Notes under the pieces: model-generated | Database searches by the model: none | Told to the model about the DNA's origin: nothing | What the model saw: only the letters and a program-made list of their open reading frames with translations | Program-made: the position numbers and the translations under genes | In this document: in pieces, positions 52,838 through 61,432 of the stretch | Layout of the letters: each line of letters starts with the position of its first letter | How positions within the stretch are numbered: the stretch's first letter is position 1 | Origin: DASZIT01 sp036489495 | Lineage (GTDB): Bacteria > Actinomycetota > Acidimicrobiia > Acidimicrobiales > RAAP-2 | DNA: 64,000 bases | Direction of reading: 5' to 3' | Assembly (NCBI GenBank): GCA_036489495.1 | Contig: DASXFR010000041.1 | Span: 1-64,000, forward strand

Positions 52838-53331
52838 GCGACGGCTACGACCTCTCGGATCTGGAGCGCTTCACGGTGGGGACCGTCGGGCCGGTGGGCC
52901 AGCGCCTGTTTCTGATCCAGTGCCGCCAGGGACCGCTGTTGCTCACCTTGAAGATCGAAAAGCAGCAGGTGTCGGTATTGGCCGATTACCTCGCGCAGAT
53001 CGTCAAGGACCAGGAGCGCCCCGAGCACCTCCCCGAGGACCTCTCGCTGGAGGAGCCGTCGGAACCGGCGTGGGCGATCGGAACCCTGGGTGTCTCCTAC
53101 GACAACGCCGACGACCGGATCATCATCGTCATCGAGGAACTGGTGCCCGAGGACGAGAGCGGCGCGATTGCCCGCCTGTCGGTCACCCGCGAGCAGGCGG
53201 CCGCCTTCGCCATCCAGGCCACTAGCTTGGTGAGCTCCGGACGCCCGCCGTGCCCGCTGTGCGGGTCACCCCTCGACCCTTCCGGACACGAATGCCCACG
53301 GACAAACGGCCACCGACCTCCGACGACCTGA
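52834..53331 (+). CDS. DUF3090 family protein with C-terminal zinc ribbon
   Basis: The 165-residue soluble protein has FTVGTVGPVGQRLFLIQ at the start, AWAIGTLGVSYD in the middle, and a C-terminal CPLCGSPLDPSGHECP zinc ribbon. DUF3090 is an actinobacterial family that is regularly found between a histidine phosphatase and a SCO1664-type gene. Its function is not known. It overlaps the next gene by 40 nt. Confidence 0.9.
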   Translation: MSDGYDLSDLERFTVGTVGPVGQRLFLIQCRQGPLLLTLKIEKQQVSVLADYLAQIVKDQERPEHLPEDLSLEEPSEPAWAIGTLGVSYDNADDRIIIVIEELVPEDESGAIARLSVTREQAAAFAIQATSLVSSGRPPCPLCGSPLDPSGHECPRTNGHRPPTT

Positions 53332-54053
53332 CCGGCTGGAAACCCGATGTCGGCCCCAGCCTCGGGGACGCCCTCGTCGAGTTGGCCACGTCCGAGCTCA
53401 CCGTCGAAGGCCGGCTTCCCTGGAGTTCCAACCTGACCTTCCTGGTCACGGTGGGCGGTGGGCCGCTGCGGGCGGTCTACAAGCCGGGGGAGGGGGAACG
53501 AACCCTCTGGGACTTCCCCGGCGGGCTCTACCGGCGGGAGGTGGCCGCCTATGCGCTCTCCGAGGCACTCGGCTGGGGGGTGGTGCCCCCCACCGTGGCG
53601 GTGGACGACGGTCCCTTCGGCGCCGGGTCGGTGCAGCTGTTCGTCGACGCCGACTACGAGCAGCACTACTTCACCCTCTACGAGGGTGGCGGCTTCGACG
53701 ATCAGCTCCGGGCCATCTGCGCCTTCGACGTGGTGGCCAACAACGCCGACCGCAAGAGCGGGCACGTGCTCACCGGCGGCGACGGCCATCTCTGGGGCAT
53801 CGACCACGGGCTGTGCTTCCACTCCGAACCCAAGCTCCGCACGGTGATGTGGGACTACGCCGGAGACGATCTGCCCGAGGCGTGCCTGGCCGATCTCGAA
53901 GGGCTGGCGCTCGGCGTGCCCGATGAGGTGGCCCGCCACCTCACCCGGCCGGAACGGGATGACCTGAAAGCCCGCATCCAGGCCCTGTTGGACACCCGGA
54001 CCTATCCCGAGCCCGAGGGCGACCGCCACCCCTATCCCTGGCCGCTCGTCTAG
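53292..54053 (+). CDS. SCO1664 family protein (PI3/PI4-kinase-like fold)
   Basis: The 253-residue protein begins its conserved part at LGDALVELATSELTVEGRLP. Kinase-like features are AVYKPGEGE, AFDVVANNADRKSGHVLTGG and WGIDHGLCFH, resembling PI3/4-kinase-type catalytic loops. In actinobacteria it lies near mshC, but mshC is not seen here. The ATG at 53292 is within DUF3090. The stop TAG lies on the palindrome CTAG shared with the convergent gene. Confidence 0.85.
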   Translation: MPTDKRPPTSDDLTGWKPDVGPSLGDALVELATSELTVEGRLPWSSNLTFLVTVGGGPLRAVYKPGEGERTLWDFPGGLYRREVAAYALSEALGWGVVPPTVAVDDGPFGAGSVQLFVDADYEQHYFTLYEGGGFDDQLRAICAFDVVANNADRKSGHVLTGGDGHLWGIDHGLCFHSEPKLRTVMWDYAGDDLPEACLADLEGLALGVPDEVARHLTRPERDDLKARIQALLDTRTYPEPEGDRHPYPWPLV

Positions 54054-55177
54054 AGGCCGATCTTCAGGGTGGAGCGCATGGAGTTCATGACCGCCTGGGA
54101 CAGGACCTCCCCGCCGTCCGGGGTCAGGTGGATCCCGTCGGGGGTCCGGATGTTGATCTCGGAGCCGGCGCCGTTGGTCAGATAGGCGGTGTAATTGCCC
54201 TGGCCGTTGCCGAGGATGGTGCGGGAGTTGAGGAACGTCACCCCCGTCGGGCGGGAGGCGGCCTGGGCCTGGACCAGCCCGTTGATCTGGTTCATCTGCC
54301 CGTCGAGTTGGGCCCCGGCCATCGGTGGCATGCCCACCCACAACAGGTGGGCTCCGGCATTGGTGGCGATGTCCATGAAGGCTCCGACCCGAAGGGAGTA
54401 GGCGACGTTCCAGGCATCGGTGCCGTAGGCCACCGCCGTCCCGTTGACCACCAGGCTCTGGGGGTCGTTGGCCCCCATCATCACCACCACCAGCTGGGGA
54501 TGGTGGATGGCCATGTCGGCCTGGAGCTCGGCCGGCCAATTGAAGTAGTCGGGTCGGGACAACCCGGTGTCGATCTTGCCGTCCAGGGTCGAGGTCACCA
54601 CCCCGGTGCTGATCAGATCGTTGGTCAGGGGCTGACCCAGATCGATGCCGATCGAGTCACCGATCACCACCACCCGGAGGGGGTTGGCAGCGGTCGGATG
54701 CTGGGGAAGCGGCGGCAGCGTGGTCGGCGTCGGGGTGGTGGTGGCCGACGGACTGATGGGGATGGTGGTACCGGTCGGGGTGGGCTTGCGGATGGGCGGA
54801 GGGGTGGCGACCGACAACGCCGGGCCGCCCCCCACCGACCGACCCATGATGTCGTCGGCCCAACTCACCACGTGTGAAAGCCCGGTCCCCCGGCTGAAGG
54901 CGGCGATCGGGCCGACCAGATCCAACGACACGGTGCGTCGGCTGCCGAGCGGTGAGTATTGGGCCGACTTCTGGAGGCTCGGGGCGTCGAGGACCAGCCA
55001 CACGGCAAAACAGATGAGCCCGATGTAGAGGACGCGGGTCCAAGGCAGGACCTGACGGGGGCCGGCCGGCACCTCCCGGTCGACGGTGCCGGATCCATTG
55101 GTGTCGCTGGGCTCGGGGGTCGAGGCTCGTGGCTCCGCTGGAGACGTCGACGGGACGGTGTCGGGGAGGGTCTTCAC
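54050..55177 (-). CDS. Membrane-anchored SGNH hydrolase/acyltransferase partner (DUF459-like)
   Basis: The 375-residue protein has a cytoplasmic N-terminus, one membrane span near 47-67 (WTRVLYIGLICFAVWLVLD), a Pro/Thr linker (IRKPTPTGTTIPIS) and an extracytoplasmic SGNH domain. The domain has GDSIGIDLG (block I), MMGANDPQ (block III) and DGIHLTPDGG (block V). Directly downstream of an MBOAT gene, it probably transfers acyl groups to a cell-surface glycan, as AlgJ/PatB do. The ATG at 55177 is one base after the MBOAT stop. Confidence 0.85.
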   Translation of the reverse strand: MKTLPDTVPSTSPAEPRASTPEPSDTNGSGTVDREVPAGPRQVLPWTRVLYIGLICFAVWLVLDAPSLQKSAQYSPLGSRRTVSLDLVGPIAAFSRGTGLSHVVSWADDIMGRSVGGGPALSVATPPPIRKPTPTGTTIPISPSATTTPTPTTLPPLPQHPTAANPLRVVVIGDSIGIDLGQPLTNDLISTGVVTSTLDGKIDTGLSRPDYFNWPAELQADMAIHHPQLVVVMMGANDPQSLVVNGTAVAYGTDAWNVAYSLRVGAFMDIATNAGAHLLWVGMPPMAGAQLDGQMNQINGLVQAQAASRPTGVTFLNSRTILGNGQGNYTAYLTNGAGSEINIRTPDGIHLTPDGGEVLSQAVMNSMRSTLKIGL

Positions 55178-55178
55178 G

Positions 55179-56600
55179 TTAGAAGCGGTAGTAGATGAAG
55201 GGGGCGACGCCGGCGGGCCCCAGCGTCGTGATAGCCAGCAGAATCACACCAAGTATGCCCCCTTGGACGGCGATTCGGCGTTCGGCGAACGTTCGCTTGG
55301 CCAGTTCGATCCAGCCGTTGGGCATGTACTGGGTGGCAATCCCGACCCCGATGGCCAGCACTGCCAACGGGGTGACCAGGGGGGAATTCCCCCACCCGTG
55401 GAAGAGCCGGCCCACCATCGACCAGGCGTCGGAGAACGTGGTGGCCCGGAAGAACAGCCATCCGATGCACACCAACTGGAAGGTGACGAACTGCGCCACC
55501 GCGATCCGGACCCGGCCCCCGGGTTCGAGCGGAAGGCCGTGGGCCGTTCGCCACCGGCGGCGTTGACGACCGACGACCTGGCCGACCCCGTGGAACAGCC
55601 CCCACCCGATGAAGGTCCACGCCGCCCCGTGCCACAGGCCGCCGAGCAGCATGGTGATCAGGATGTTGAGCGAGATCCTCCACTCCGGGCCCCGGTTGCC
55701 GCCCAACGGGATGTAGAGGTAGTCCCGAAGCCAGAAGGAGAGCGTCATGTGCCACCGCCGCCAGAAATCCTGGAGGGACACCGCGGTGTAGGGACGGTTG
55801 AAGTTCTGGGGGAACCGGAACCCGAGGAGCAGGGCGATACCGATGGCGATGTCGGTGTACCCGCTGAAGTCGGCGTAGATCTGGACCGCGTAGCCCCACA
55901 CCGCGAAGATGACCTCCAGACCCGAGTGCTGACGGGGGGAGGCGAAGACCGGGTCGACCACGTAGGTGGCCAGATAGGAAGACAGGACCACCTTCTTGGC
56001 CAGCCCGGCGGCGATCAGCCAGAACGCCTCGGTGTACTGGATGTTGGCCGGGTCGCGTCGCCGGCGGATCTGCGGGAGCAGCTCGGTGCCCCGGACGATG
56101 GGGCCGGCGACCAGATGCGGGAAGAACGAAAGGTAGACGGCCAGGTCCATCGGGCGGGCCGTCTGCAGCGTCCCCCGGTAGACGTCGACCACGTAGCTGA
56201 TAGCCATGAAGGTGAAAAAGGAGATGGCGATGGGAAGGGCCACGTTGAGCAACGGCAGGGGCCGACCGGCACCCAGCAGGTGGAAGCCGTTGTCAACGTT
56301 GACGGTGAAGAAGACGTAGTACTTGAACCAGGCCAGCAGCCCGAGCAGCCCGGCCAGGGTGACCCAGAGGGTGATCCGCTTGGCCTGGCCTTCGAGCCGG
56401 TCGAGGATGCCGGCGCCGGTATAGGCGATCACCGTGGAGGCGGCCAGTAGGAAGATGAAACGCCAGTCGGCCCAGGCGTAGAAGAAGTAGCTGGCCGCCA
56501 CCATGAACATCTTCCACGGCGCCGAATACGGGTTGAGGAGCCAGTTCACCGTGAAGACCACGGCGAAGAAGATGGCGAAATCGATGGTGGGAAAGAGCAT
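55179..56600 (-). CDS. MBOAT family O-acyltransferase (AlgI-like)
   Basis: The 473-residue protein has about ten membrane spans, with the AlgI signature IYADFSGYTDIAIGIALLLG, FNRPY, DFWRRWHMTLSFWLRDYLYI and the catalytic histidine in GGLWHGAAWTFIGWG. It moves acyl groups across the membrane for exported polysaccharide, with the SGNH protein as partner. The ATG at 56600 has no good binding site; a 15-codon frame ends 3 nt before it. Confidence 0.92.
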   Translation of the reverse strand: MLFPTIDFAIFFAVVFTVNWLLNPYSAPWKMFMVAASYFFYAWADWRFIFLLAASTVIAYTGAGILDRLEGQAKRITLWVTLAGLLGLLAWFKYYVFFTVNVDNGFHLLGAGRPLPLLNVALPIAISFFTFMAISYVVDVYRGTLQTARPMDLAVYLSFFPHLVAGPIVRGTELLPQIRRRRDPANIQYTEAFWLIAAGLAKKVVLSSYLATYVVDPVFASPRQHSGLEVIFAVWGYAVQIYADFSGYTDIAIGIALLLGFRFPQNFNRPYTAVSLQDFWRRWHMTLSFWLRDYLYIPLGGNRGPEWRISLNILITMLLGGLWHGAAWTFIGWGLFHGVGQVVGRQRRRWRTAHGLPLEPGGRVRIAVAQFVTFQLVCIGWLFFRATTFSDAWSMVGRLFHGWGNSPLVTPLAVLAIGVGIATQYMPNGWIELAKRTFAERRIAVQGGILGVILLAITTLGPAGVAPFIYYRF

Positions 56601-56603
56601 GGT

Positions 56604-56651
56604 TCAGGGGTTCGAATCGAGCGGGCACTGGCTGGCGCGGTGACGCGACAT
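56604..56651 (-). CDS. Possible leader ORF MSRHRASQCPLDSNP upstream of the MBOAT gene
   Basis: A 15-codon frame starts at ATG 56651, 8 nt after TAGCGT on the minus strand, and stops 3 nt before the MBOAT ATG. The MBOAT gene has no binding site of its own, so re-initiation is possible. No homology is claimed. Confidence 0.3.
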   Translation of the reverse strand: MSRHRASQCPLDSNP

Positions 56652-56760
56652 GAGTCCCGACGCTACCCGTCAGCCTGCCGGTTGCCGTTGATGTCGCCCA
56701 CGACCAAGCTGTCGCGGGCAGATGTCCCTGGCCAAATGATAATCCGCCGGGTGAGGTGCT

Positions 56761-57732
56761 TTAGCCCCGGGCCTTCAAGGACTCGATGAGCTTGGGGAGA
56801 ACCTTGTGGACGTCGCCCACGATCCCCAGGTCGGCGACGGAGAAGATCGGGGCATCCTGGTCCTTGTTGATGGCCACGATGTTCTTGGAGTTCTTCATGC
56901 CCACCAGGTGCTGGGTGGCCCCGGAGATCCCGCAGGCGATGTACACCGTGGGCTTCACCGTCTTCCCGGTTTGGCCGACCTGGTGCGAATACGGCACCCA
57001 CCCGGCGTCGACGATGGCCCGACTGGCGCCGGCGGCGCCGTGGAGCAGGGTGGCCAGCTCCTCGATGAGGGCGTAGTTCTCCTTCTCGCCGAGGCCCCGC
57101 CCGCCGGAGACGACGACATCGGCCTCATCGAGCTTGGGTCCGGTGCGTTCCTCGACGTGGCGGGCGACGATCTTGGCCGCATTGGTCGGGCCGCTCTCGG
57201 GGGCCGGAGCCGCCACCACTGCGGCGGGACCGCCTCCGGAGGCTTCGGCCGGAAACGACTTGGCCCGGACGACGAACAGGCCCGGACCGTCCCCGGTGAA
57301 CCGGGCGGTTGCCGTCTGAGCACCACCGAAGATGGCGTGTTGGGTGACGAGTCCGCCGTCGCCGGCGGCCAGACCCACCACGTTGGTGAGGACCGGCTTG
57401 TCGATCTTGGCCGACAGGCGCCCGGCAATGTCCCGACCGTCATAGGTGGCGGGGAACAGGATGGCGTCCGGTCCGTTGCCGGCCTCGATGGCGGCGGCGA
57501 TGGCTCCGGCCACCGGCGCGCCCGGAAGGGCGCCGCCGAGGTCGCCGACGTCATGCACGGTGGTGGCGCCGTACTCGCCGAGGGTCCCGGCGATGGCGGC
57601 GGTCTCATCGCCGTAAGCGACGGCCTCCACCGTCCCGGCCAGGGACTTGGCGTGGCTGATCAGCTCGAGGCTGGCGGTGATGGGCTTTCCGTCGGCCACT
57701 TCGGCCAGGACCCAGATCTTGTCGATTGCCAT
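56761..57732 (-). CDS. etfA: Electron transfer flavoprotein alpha subunit
   Basis: The 323-residue ETF alpha has the C-terminal FAD-binding segment VVSGGRGLGEKENYALIEEL, VPYSHQVGQTGKTVKP, YIACGISGATQHLVGM and NKDQDAPIF. With EtfB it carries electrons from acyl-CoA dehydrogenases to the quinone pool. It follows etfB by 27 nt, and the ATG at 57732 has AAGGAGAAC upstream. Confidence 0.96.
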   Translation of the reverse strand: MAIDKIWVLAEVADGKPITASLELISHAKSLAGTVEAVAYGDETAAIAGTLGEYGATTVHDVGDLGGALPGAPVAGAIAAAIEAGNGPDAILFPATYDGRDIAGRLSAKIDKPVLTNVVGLAAGDGGLVTQHAIFGGAQTATARFTGDGPGLFVVRAKSFPAEASGGGPAAVVAAPAPESGPTNAAKIVARHVEERTGPKLDEADVVVSGGRGLGEKENYALIEELATLLHGAAGASRAIVDAGWVPYSHQVGQTGKTVKPTVYIACGISGATQHLVGMKNSKNIVAINKDQDAPIFSVADLGIVGDVHKVLPKLIESLKARG

Positions 57733-57759
57733 TTTGTGCTCGTTCTCCTTACCCGGTCC

Positions 57760-58539
57760 CTACAGGACCTTCAGCTGCTCGAGGAACTGGATGACGTGCT
57801 GGTCGGCGTCACCTTCGTCGACGACGATCTCCCCCGAGGCCCGCTCCTCGGACTCGGCCACCTCGGTGATCTCCTGACCGGCGCCGGCCGCCCCCACCTG
57901 ACCGCTTTCGATGCCGAGGTCGGCGACGGTCAACGTCTCGACCGGCTTCGACTTGGCCGCCATGATGCCCTTGAACGACGGGTAGCGGGGCTCGACCACG
58001 CCGGCGGTCACGGTGACCAGGGCGGGAAGCGGGCTCTCGACCTCGTCGTAGCCGGCCTCGGTCTGGCGCTCGACCTTCACCGAGCCGGCGTCGATCTCGA
58101 CCTTCTTGGCGAAGGTGACCGACGGCAGCCCCAGCAGCTCGGCGACCTGCACCGGCGTGGTACCGGTATAGCCGTCGGTGGACTCGGTGGCCGCCAGGAC
58201 CAGGTCCGGCTCGACCCGCTTGATGGCGGCGGCCAGCACTTTGGCGGTCCCGAGGGCATCGGAGCCGGCCAGGCTCTCATCGCTGATCAAGATGGCCTTG
58301 GCTGCCCCCATGGCCAGAGCGGTGCGAAGCCCGGAGGTCTCACCGTTCGGGGCCATCGACACCAGGGTGACTTCGCCCTCGCCGGCCTTGTCGACCAGCT
58401 GCAATGCCATCTCGACGCCATAGGCGTCGGAGTCATCGAGGATGAGTTTTCCGGCCCGGTCCAGGTTCTTTGTCCCTGGATCGAGTGACGGCGGTGCGGC
58501 CGGATCGGGGATCTGTTTCACACAGACGACGACGTTCAT
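57760..58539 (-). CDS. etfB: Electron transfer flavoprotein beta subunit
   Basis: The 259-residue ETF beta begins MNVVVCVKQIPDP. It has the AMP-binding segment VLAATESTDGYTGTTPVQVAELLG and the recognition-loop region PSFKGIMAAKSKP. It forms the heterodimer with EtfA. The ATG at 58539 is supported by the conserved first strand. The acyl-CoA dehydrogenase at 15.1 kb is a possible donor. Confidence 0.96.
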   Translation of the reverse strand: MNVVVCVKQIPDPAAPPSLDPGTKNLDRAGKLILDDSDAYGVEMALQLVDKAGEGEVTLVSMAPNGETSGLRTALAMGAAKAILISDESLAGSDALGTAKVLAAAIKRVEPDLVLAATESTDGYTGTTPVQVAELLGLPSVTFAKKVEIDAGSVKVERQTEAGYDEVESPLPALVTVTAGVVEPRYPSFKGIMAAKSKPVETLTVADLGIESGQVGAAGAGQEITEVAESEERASGEIVVDEGDADQHVIQFLEQLKVL

Positions 58540-58597
58540 GGCCGTGCATTGTTGACGAAAAACCGCGGGTGGGACCAATCGGAGACGGGAGCCCAGG

Positions 58598-59359
58598 TCA
58601 GGAGGCCTGCTCCTGGGTGATCCGGCCCGGGCCGTTGGGCTCGGGGTCCGGGCGGGTCGGGTCCGGGACGCTGGCCAGGGCCAGCGGCACATCGTCGGTG
58701 ATGACGGTGTCGACGCCGCAGGCCACCATGGCGATGAAATCGTCCCGGTGGTTGACAGTCCAGACGGCGACGGCCAGGCCGGCGGCGTGTACCTCGGCGA
58801 CCAGGGCGGGGGTGGCCAGCGACCGGTGGAGGTGGAGGGCCCGGCAACCCATGTCCCGGGCCATGGCCAGGGTGGCGGCGGGATCGGCCCACTCGGCGAC
58901 CAGCAGTCCGGTGGTGAGCGACGGGTCTACCGCCAGAACGGCATCCAGCGACGGGGGCCAGAACGACGACACCACCGTGCCGGCGCCCAGTTCGGCCTCG
59001 CCGATGGCGTTGGCCACCGCCCGGGCGGTGGCCTCATCGGGGTCGTAACTCGGCTCGGTGGGAAGGTTCTTCACCTCGATGTTGATGGTGAGGTCGGCCA
59101 TCGCCCCGAGCACCTCGGCCAGCAACGGCACCTGGTCGGGAAGGGTCTGGACCTCCTGGTCAGCGACCTCCCCGACCCCGGGAATGGTGGCGTCGTGATG
59201 GACGGCCAGCCCGCCGTCGGCGGTGAGCCGGACGTCGAGCTCGATCCCGTCGGCCCCCAGCTGCCGGGACCGGGCGAACGCTTCCAGCGTGTTCTCGGCG
59301 ATGCCCAGGGACGGGTCGGGACTCCCCCGGTGGGCCTGGATGGCGATGGGGAAACTCAT
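58598..59359 (-). CDS. Glycerophosphodiester phosphodiesterase
   Basis: The 253-residue TIM-barrel GDPD has catalytic IAIQAHRGSPD, ENTLEAF, IELDVRLTADGGLAVHHD and INIEVKN. It hydrolyses glycerophosphodiesters to an alcohol and glycerol 3-phosphate. No signal peptide is present, so it is cytoplasmic. The ATG at 59359 has GGGAGGG upstream. It diverges from whiB1. Confidence 0.93.
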   Translation of the reverse strand: MSFPIAIQAHRGSPDPSLGIAENTLEAFARSRQLGADGIELDVRLTADGGLAVHHDATIPGVGEVADQEVQTLPDQVPLLAEVLGAMADLTINIEVKNLPTEPSYDPDEATARAVANAIGEAELGAGTVVSSFWPPSLDAVLAVDPSLTTGLLVAEWADPAATLAMARDMGCRALHLHRSLATPALVAEVHAAGLAVAVWTVNHRDDFIAMVACGVDTVITDDVPLALASVPDPTRPDPEPNGPGRITQEQAS

Positions 59360-59428
59360 CTCGGCCCTCCCGAGTGCCATTGGGCGCGAAAACTGCCAAA
59401 TCAGCGGTGATTTGCCCACCAAAATTGC

Positions 59429-59457
59429 TTGCAACCATGCACTGCGATGGTTACTCT
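59429..59457 (+). promoter_or_regulatory. Promoter of whiB1 (-35 TTGCAA, -10 TACTCT)
   Basis: TTGCAA at 59429-59434 and TACTCT at 59452-59457 are 17 nt apart. A 6-bp inverted repeat AACCAT/ATGGTT (59433-59452) fills the spacer. Transcription would begin near 59464, about 93 nt before the GTG. Confidence 0.5.
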
Positions 59458-59502
59458 AGAGGGGAACCCCCAAATGACCGGCGACTATTCGGCGCTGAGC
59501 CA

Positions 59503-59518
59503 TGTGAAACAGATCACA
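59503..59518. promoter_or_regulatory. CRP-type operator TGTGA-N6-TCACA upstream of whiB1
   Basis: TGTGAAACAGATCACA is a perfect copy of the CRP consensus TGTGANNNNNNTCACA. It is 39 nt before the whiB1 GTG, downstream of the predicted promoter. In M. tuberculosis whiB1 is a known target of the CRP homologue Rv3676. Confidence 0.75.
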
Positions 59519-59556
59519 ATGGGCAAAATCTCGAAATCGGGAGCGGAGGAAGCATC

Positions 59557-59847
59557 GTGGCCCTCGTGTGGAATCGGACAGTCGAATGGGACGAGGGCGA
59601 CTGGCGCGATTTGGCCGCCTGCCGGAGCACGGAACCCGACCTTTTCTTCCCAATCGGCACCACCGGGCCGGCCGTCGATCAGATCGAAGCGGCCAAGCGG
59701 GTCTGCCGGATCTGCGACGCCCAGGAGCCGTGCCTCGACTTCGCCCTGGCCACCAATCAGGAGTCGGGGGTGTGGGGCGGCACCTCGGAAGAGGAGCGGC
59801 GCAAGCTCCGCAAGGCGTGGCTGGCGTCGCGCCGACGGGCTTCCTGA
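59557..59847 (+). CDS. whiB1: WhiB1/WblE-type iron-sulphur transcription factor
   Basis: The 96-residue WhiB protein has the four [4Fe-4S] cysteines C22, C50, C53 and C59 (C-x27-C-x2-C-x5-C). DLFFPIGTTGPAVDQIEAAK and the turn SGVWGG followed by a basic tail place it in the WhiB1/WblE group. WhiB1 is a nitric-oxide-sensitive, generally essential regulator that contacts sigma-A. The GTG at 59557 has GCGGAGGAAG upstream. It converges with pdtaS as in M. tuberculosis (Rv3219/Rv3220c). Confidence 0.92.
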   Translation: MALVWNRTVEWDEGDWRDLAACRSTEPDLFFPIGTTGPAVDQIEAAKRVCRICDAQEPCLDFALATNQESGVWGGTSEEERRKLRKAWLASRRRAS

Positions 59848-59870
59848 GTCCAGACCTTCCCACCAGTGGG

Positions 59871-61430
59871 CTACGAGCCCACCTTTTGCCCGTCTCGCAC
59901 CGGTAGCTCGATCAATACCGCCGTCCCCGTCGCCCCGGCGTCGTTCTCGTGCCGGTTGCGCATGGCAATCGCCCCGTCGAGCTGGGTTCTGACCAGGTCC
60001 CGCACGATGCAGAGACCCAGGCTGGTGGTGAGGTCGAAATCAAATCCCTCGGGAAGTCCCGACCCGTCATCGGTCACTTCCACGCTCAGCCGGGAGCCGT
60101 TGGCCACCAGGTCGACGGCGATGTGACCGACTGACTTCGATCCCGGGCGCGACGACCCGGCACCGGGATGGTCGGGGCGGTCGGTGTCGTCGTCGTCGAA
60201 CTCGATGAAGGCGTGCTCGACGGCGTTCTGGAGCAGCTCGGCCAGCACCACCGCCAACGGGGTGGCGACATCGGCGGGGACCTCGCCCAGCTGTCCGGTC
60301 ACGCTGAAGGCCACCTTGGCCGTCGACACCACCGAGTCCTCGGCCATCCGGATGAGGGCGGAGACGATTTCGTCAAAGGGCACCTGGTCACTGGGCTCGC
60401 GGGACAGGATCTCGTGGACGATGGAGATCGACTGCACCCGCCGCTCCGCCTCGAACAGCGCCACCCGGCCGACCCCCGGCGGCAGCCGGCGGGCCTGGAG
60501 CCGGAGGAGGGCGGAGATGGTTTGCAGGTTGTTCTTCACCCGGTGGTGCACCTCGCGGATGGCGGCGTCCTTGGACAGCAGCAGGCGGTCGAGGCGGCGG
60601 ACGTCGGTCACGTCGCGCAGCAGCACCAGGCAACCGGTGACATCGCCGTGGGACAGCAGGGGGACGCAATGCAGCAGGACGATGACGTCGGGACGGCGTT
60701 CGACCTCTTCGACCACCGGGAGGGCGGAGGCGATGGCCCACTCGATGGCCGACTCCTCCAGCCCCAGGTCATAGAGGCGGCGGCCCTCGAGTTGGGAGTA
60801 CATCCCCATACGGTGCAGGGCGTTGGTGGCGTTGGGCGAGGCGTAGCGCACCCGCCCCTCCTCGTCGACCAACACGATGCCGTCGCCGACCCGCGGGGCC
60901 TCTTCGGTGGCGACCTCCTCGCTCGGGAACGGGAAGGTCGATTCCGACAGCATCACCGCGAACCGGTCGAAGACGTCCCGGTAAGTGCGTTCGAGATGGC
61001 CGGGGCGCCGGCCAGCCCCGGCCACCAGCCGGGCCAGCACCGCCACCAGGGTCCCTTCGCACCGGACCGGGATGCAGTGCACCCGGACCGGCTCCTCGTC
61101 CGGCTCCATCTGCATTTCCCCCCGGGCCACGTCGCCCGACTGCCAGCAGGCGGTCACCACCGGCCAGTCGGCGGCATCGACCGACTGGCCCACCAGGTCG
61201 TGCTGGACAACGGTGGCGCTGTTGGACGGGCGCATCTGACCCAGGATGACCAACTCCTTCTCGGTGGTCCGGTGCTGATGCGGGGTGACGGCCATCGGCG
61301 CCATCAGCACCAGGTCGGAGAACGACAGGTCGGCCAGGATCCCCCAGGTGCCCATCAGCCGCTTGACGTGCGCCAGCTGGACGTCGTCGAGATCGGTCCG
61401 TTCCAGGGCCAGCTCGGCCGGGGTGGCCAC
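59871..61430 (-). CDS. pdtaS: Two-component sensor histidine kinase, PdtaS type
   Basis: The 519-residue soluble kinase has an N-terminal GAF-like domain, a PAS domain near 160-280 (DGIVLVDEEGRVRYASPNATN), a HisKA_2 H-box IREVHHRVKNNLQTISALLR near 290-310 and a HATPase with AELLQNAVEHAF and DDGSGLPEGFD. PdtaS works with the ANTAR-domain regulator PdtaR, which acts on RNA; PdtaR is not in the window. The GTG at 61430 follows the PHP-gene stop by 2 nt. Confidence 0.92.
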   Translation of the reverse strand: MATPAELALERTDLDDVQLAHVKRLMGTWGILADLSFSDLVLMAPMAVTPHQHRTTEKELVILGQMRPSNSATVVQHDLVGQSVDAADWPVVTACWQSGDVARGEMQMEPDEEPVRVHCIPVRCEGTLVAVLARLVAGAGRRPGHLERTYRDVFDRFAVMLSESTFPFPSEEVATEEAPRVGDGIVLVDEEGRVRYASPNATNALHRMGMYSQLEGRRLYDLGLEESAIEWAIASALPVVEEVERRPDVIVLLHCVPLLSHGDVTGCLVLLRDVTDVRRLDRLLLSKDAAIREVHHRVKNNLQTISALLRLQARRLPPGVGRVALFEAERRVQSISIVHEILSREPSDQVPFDEIVSALIRMAEDSVVSTAKVAFSVTGQLGEVPADVATPLAVVLAELLQNAVEHAFIEFDDDDTDRPDHPGAGSSRPGSKSVGHIAVDLVANGSRLSVEVTDDGSGLPEGFDFDLTTSLGLCIVRDLVRTQLDGAIAMRNRHENDAGATGTAVLIELPVRDGQKVGS

Positions 61431-61432
61431 GG

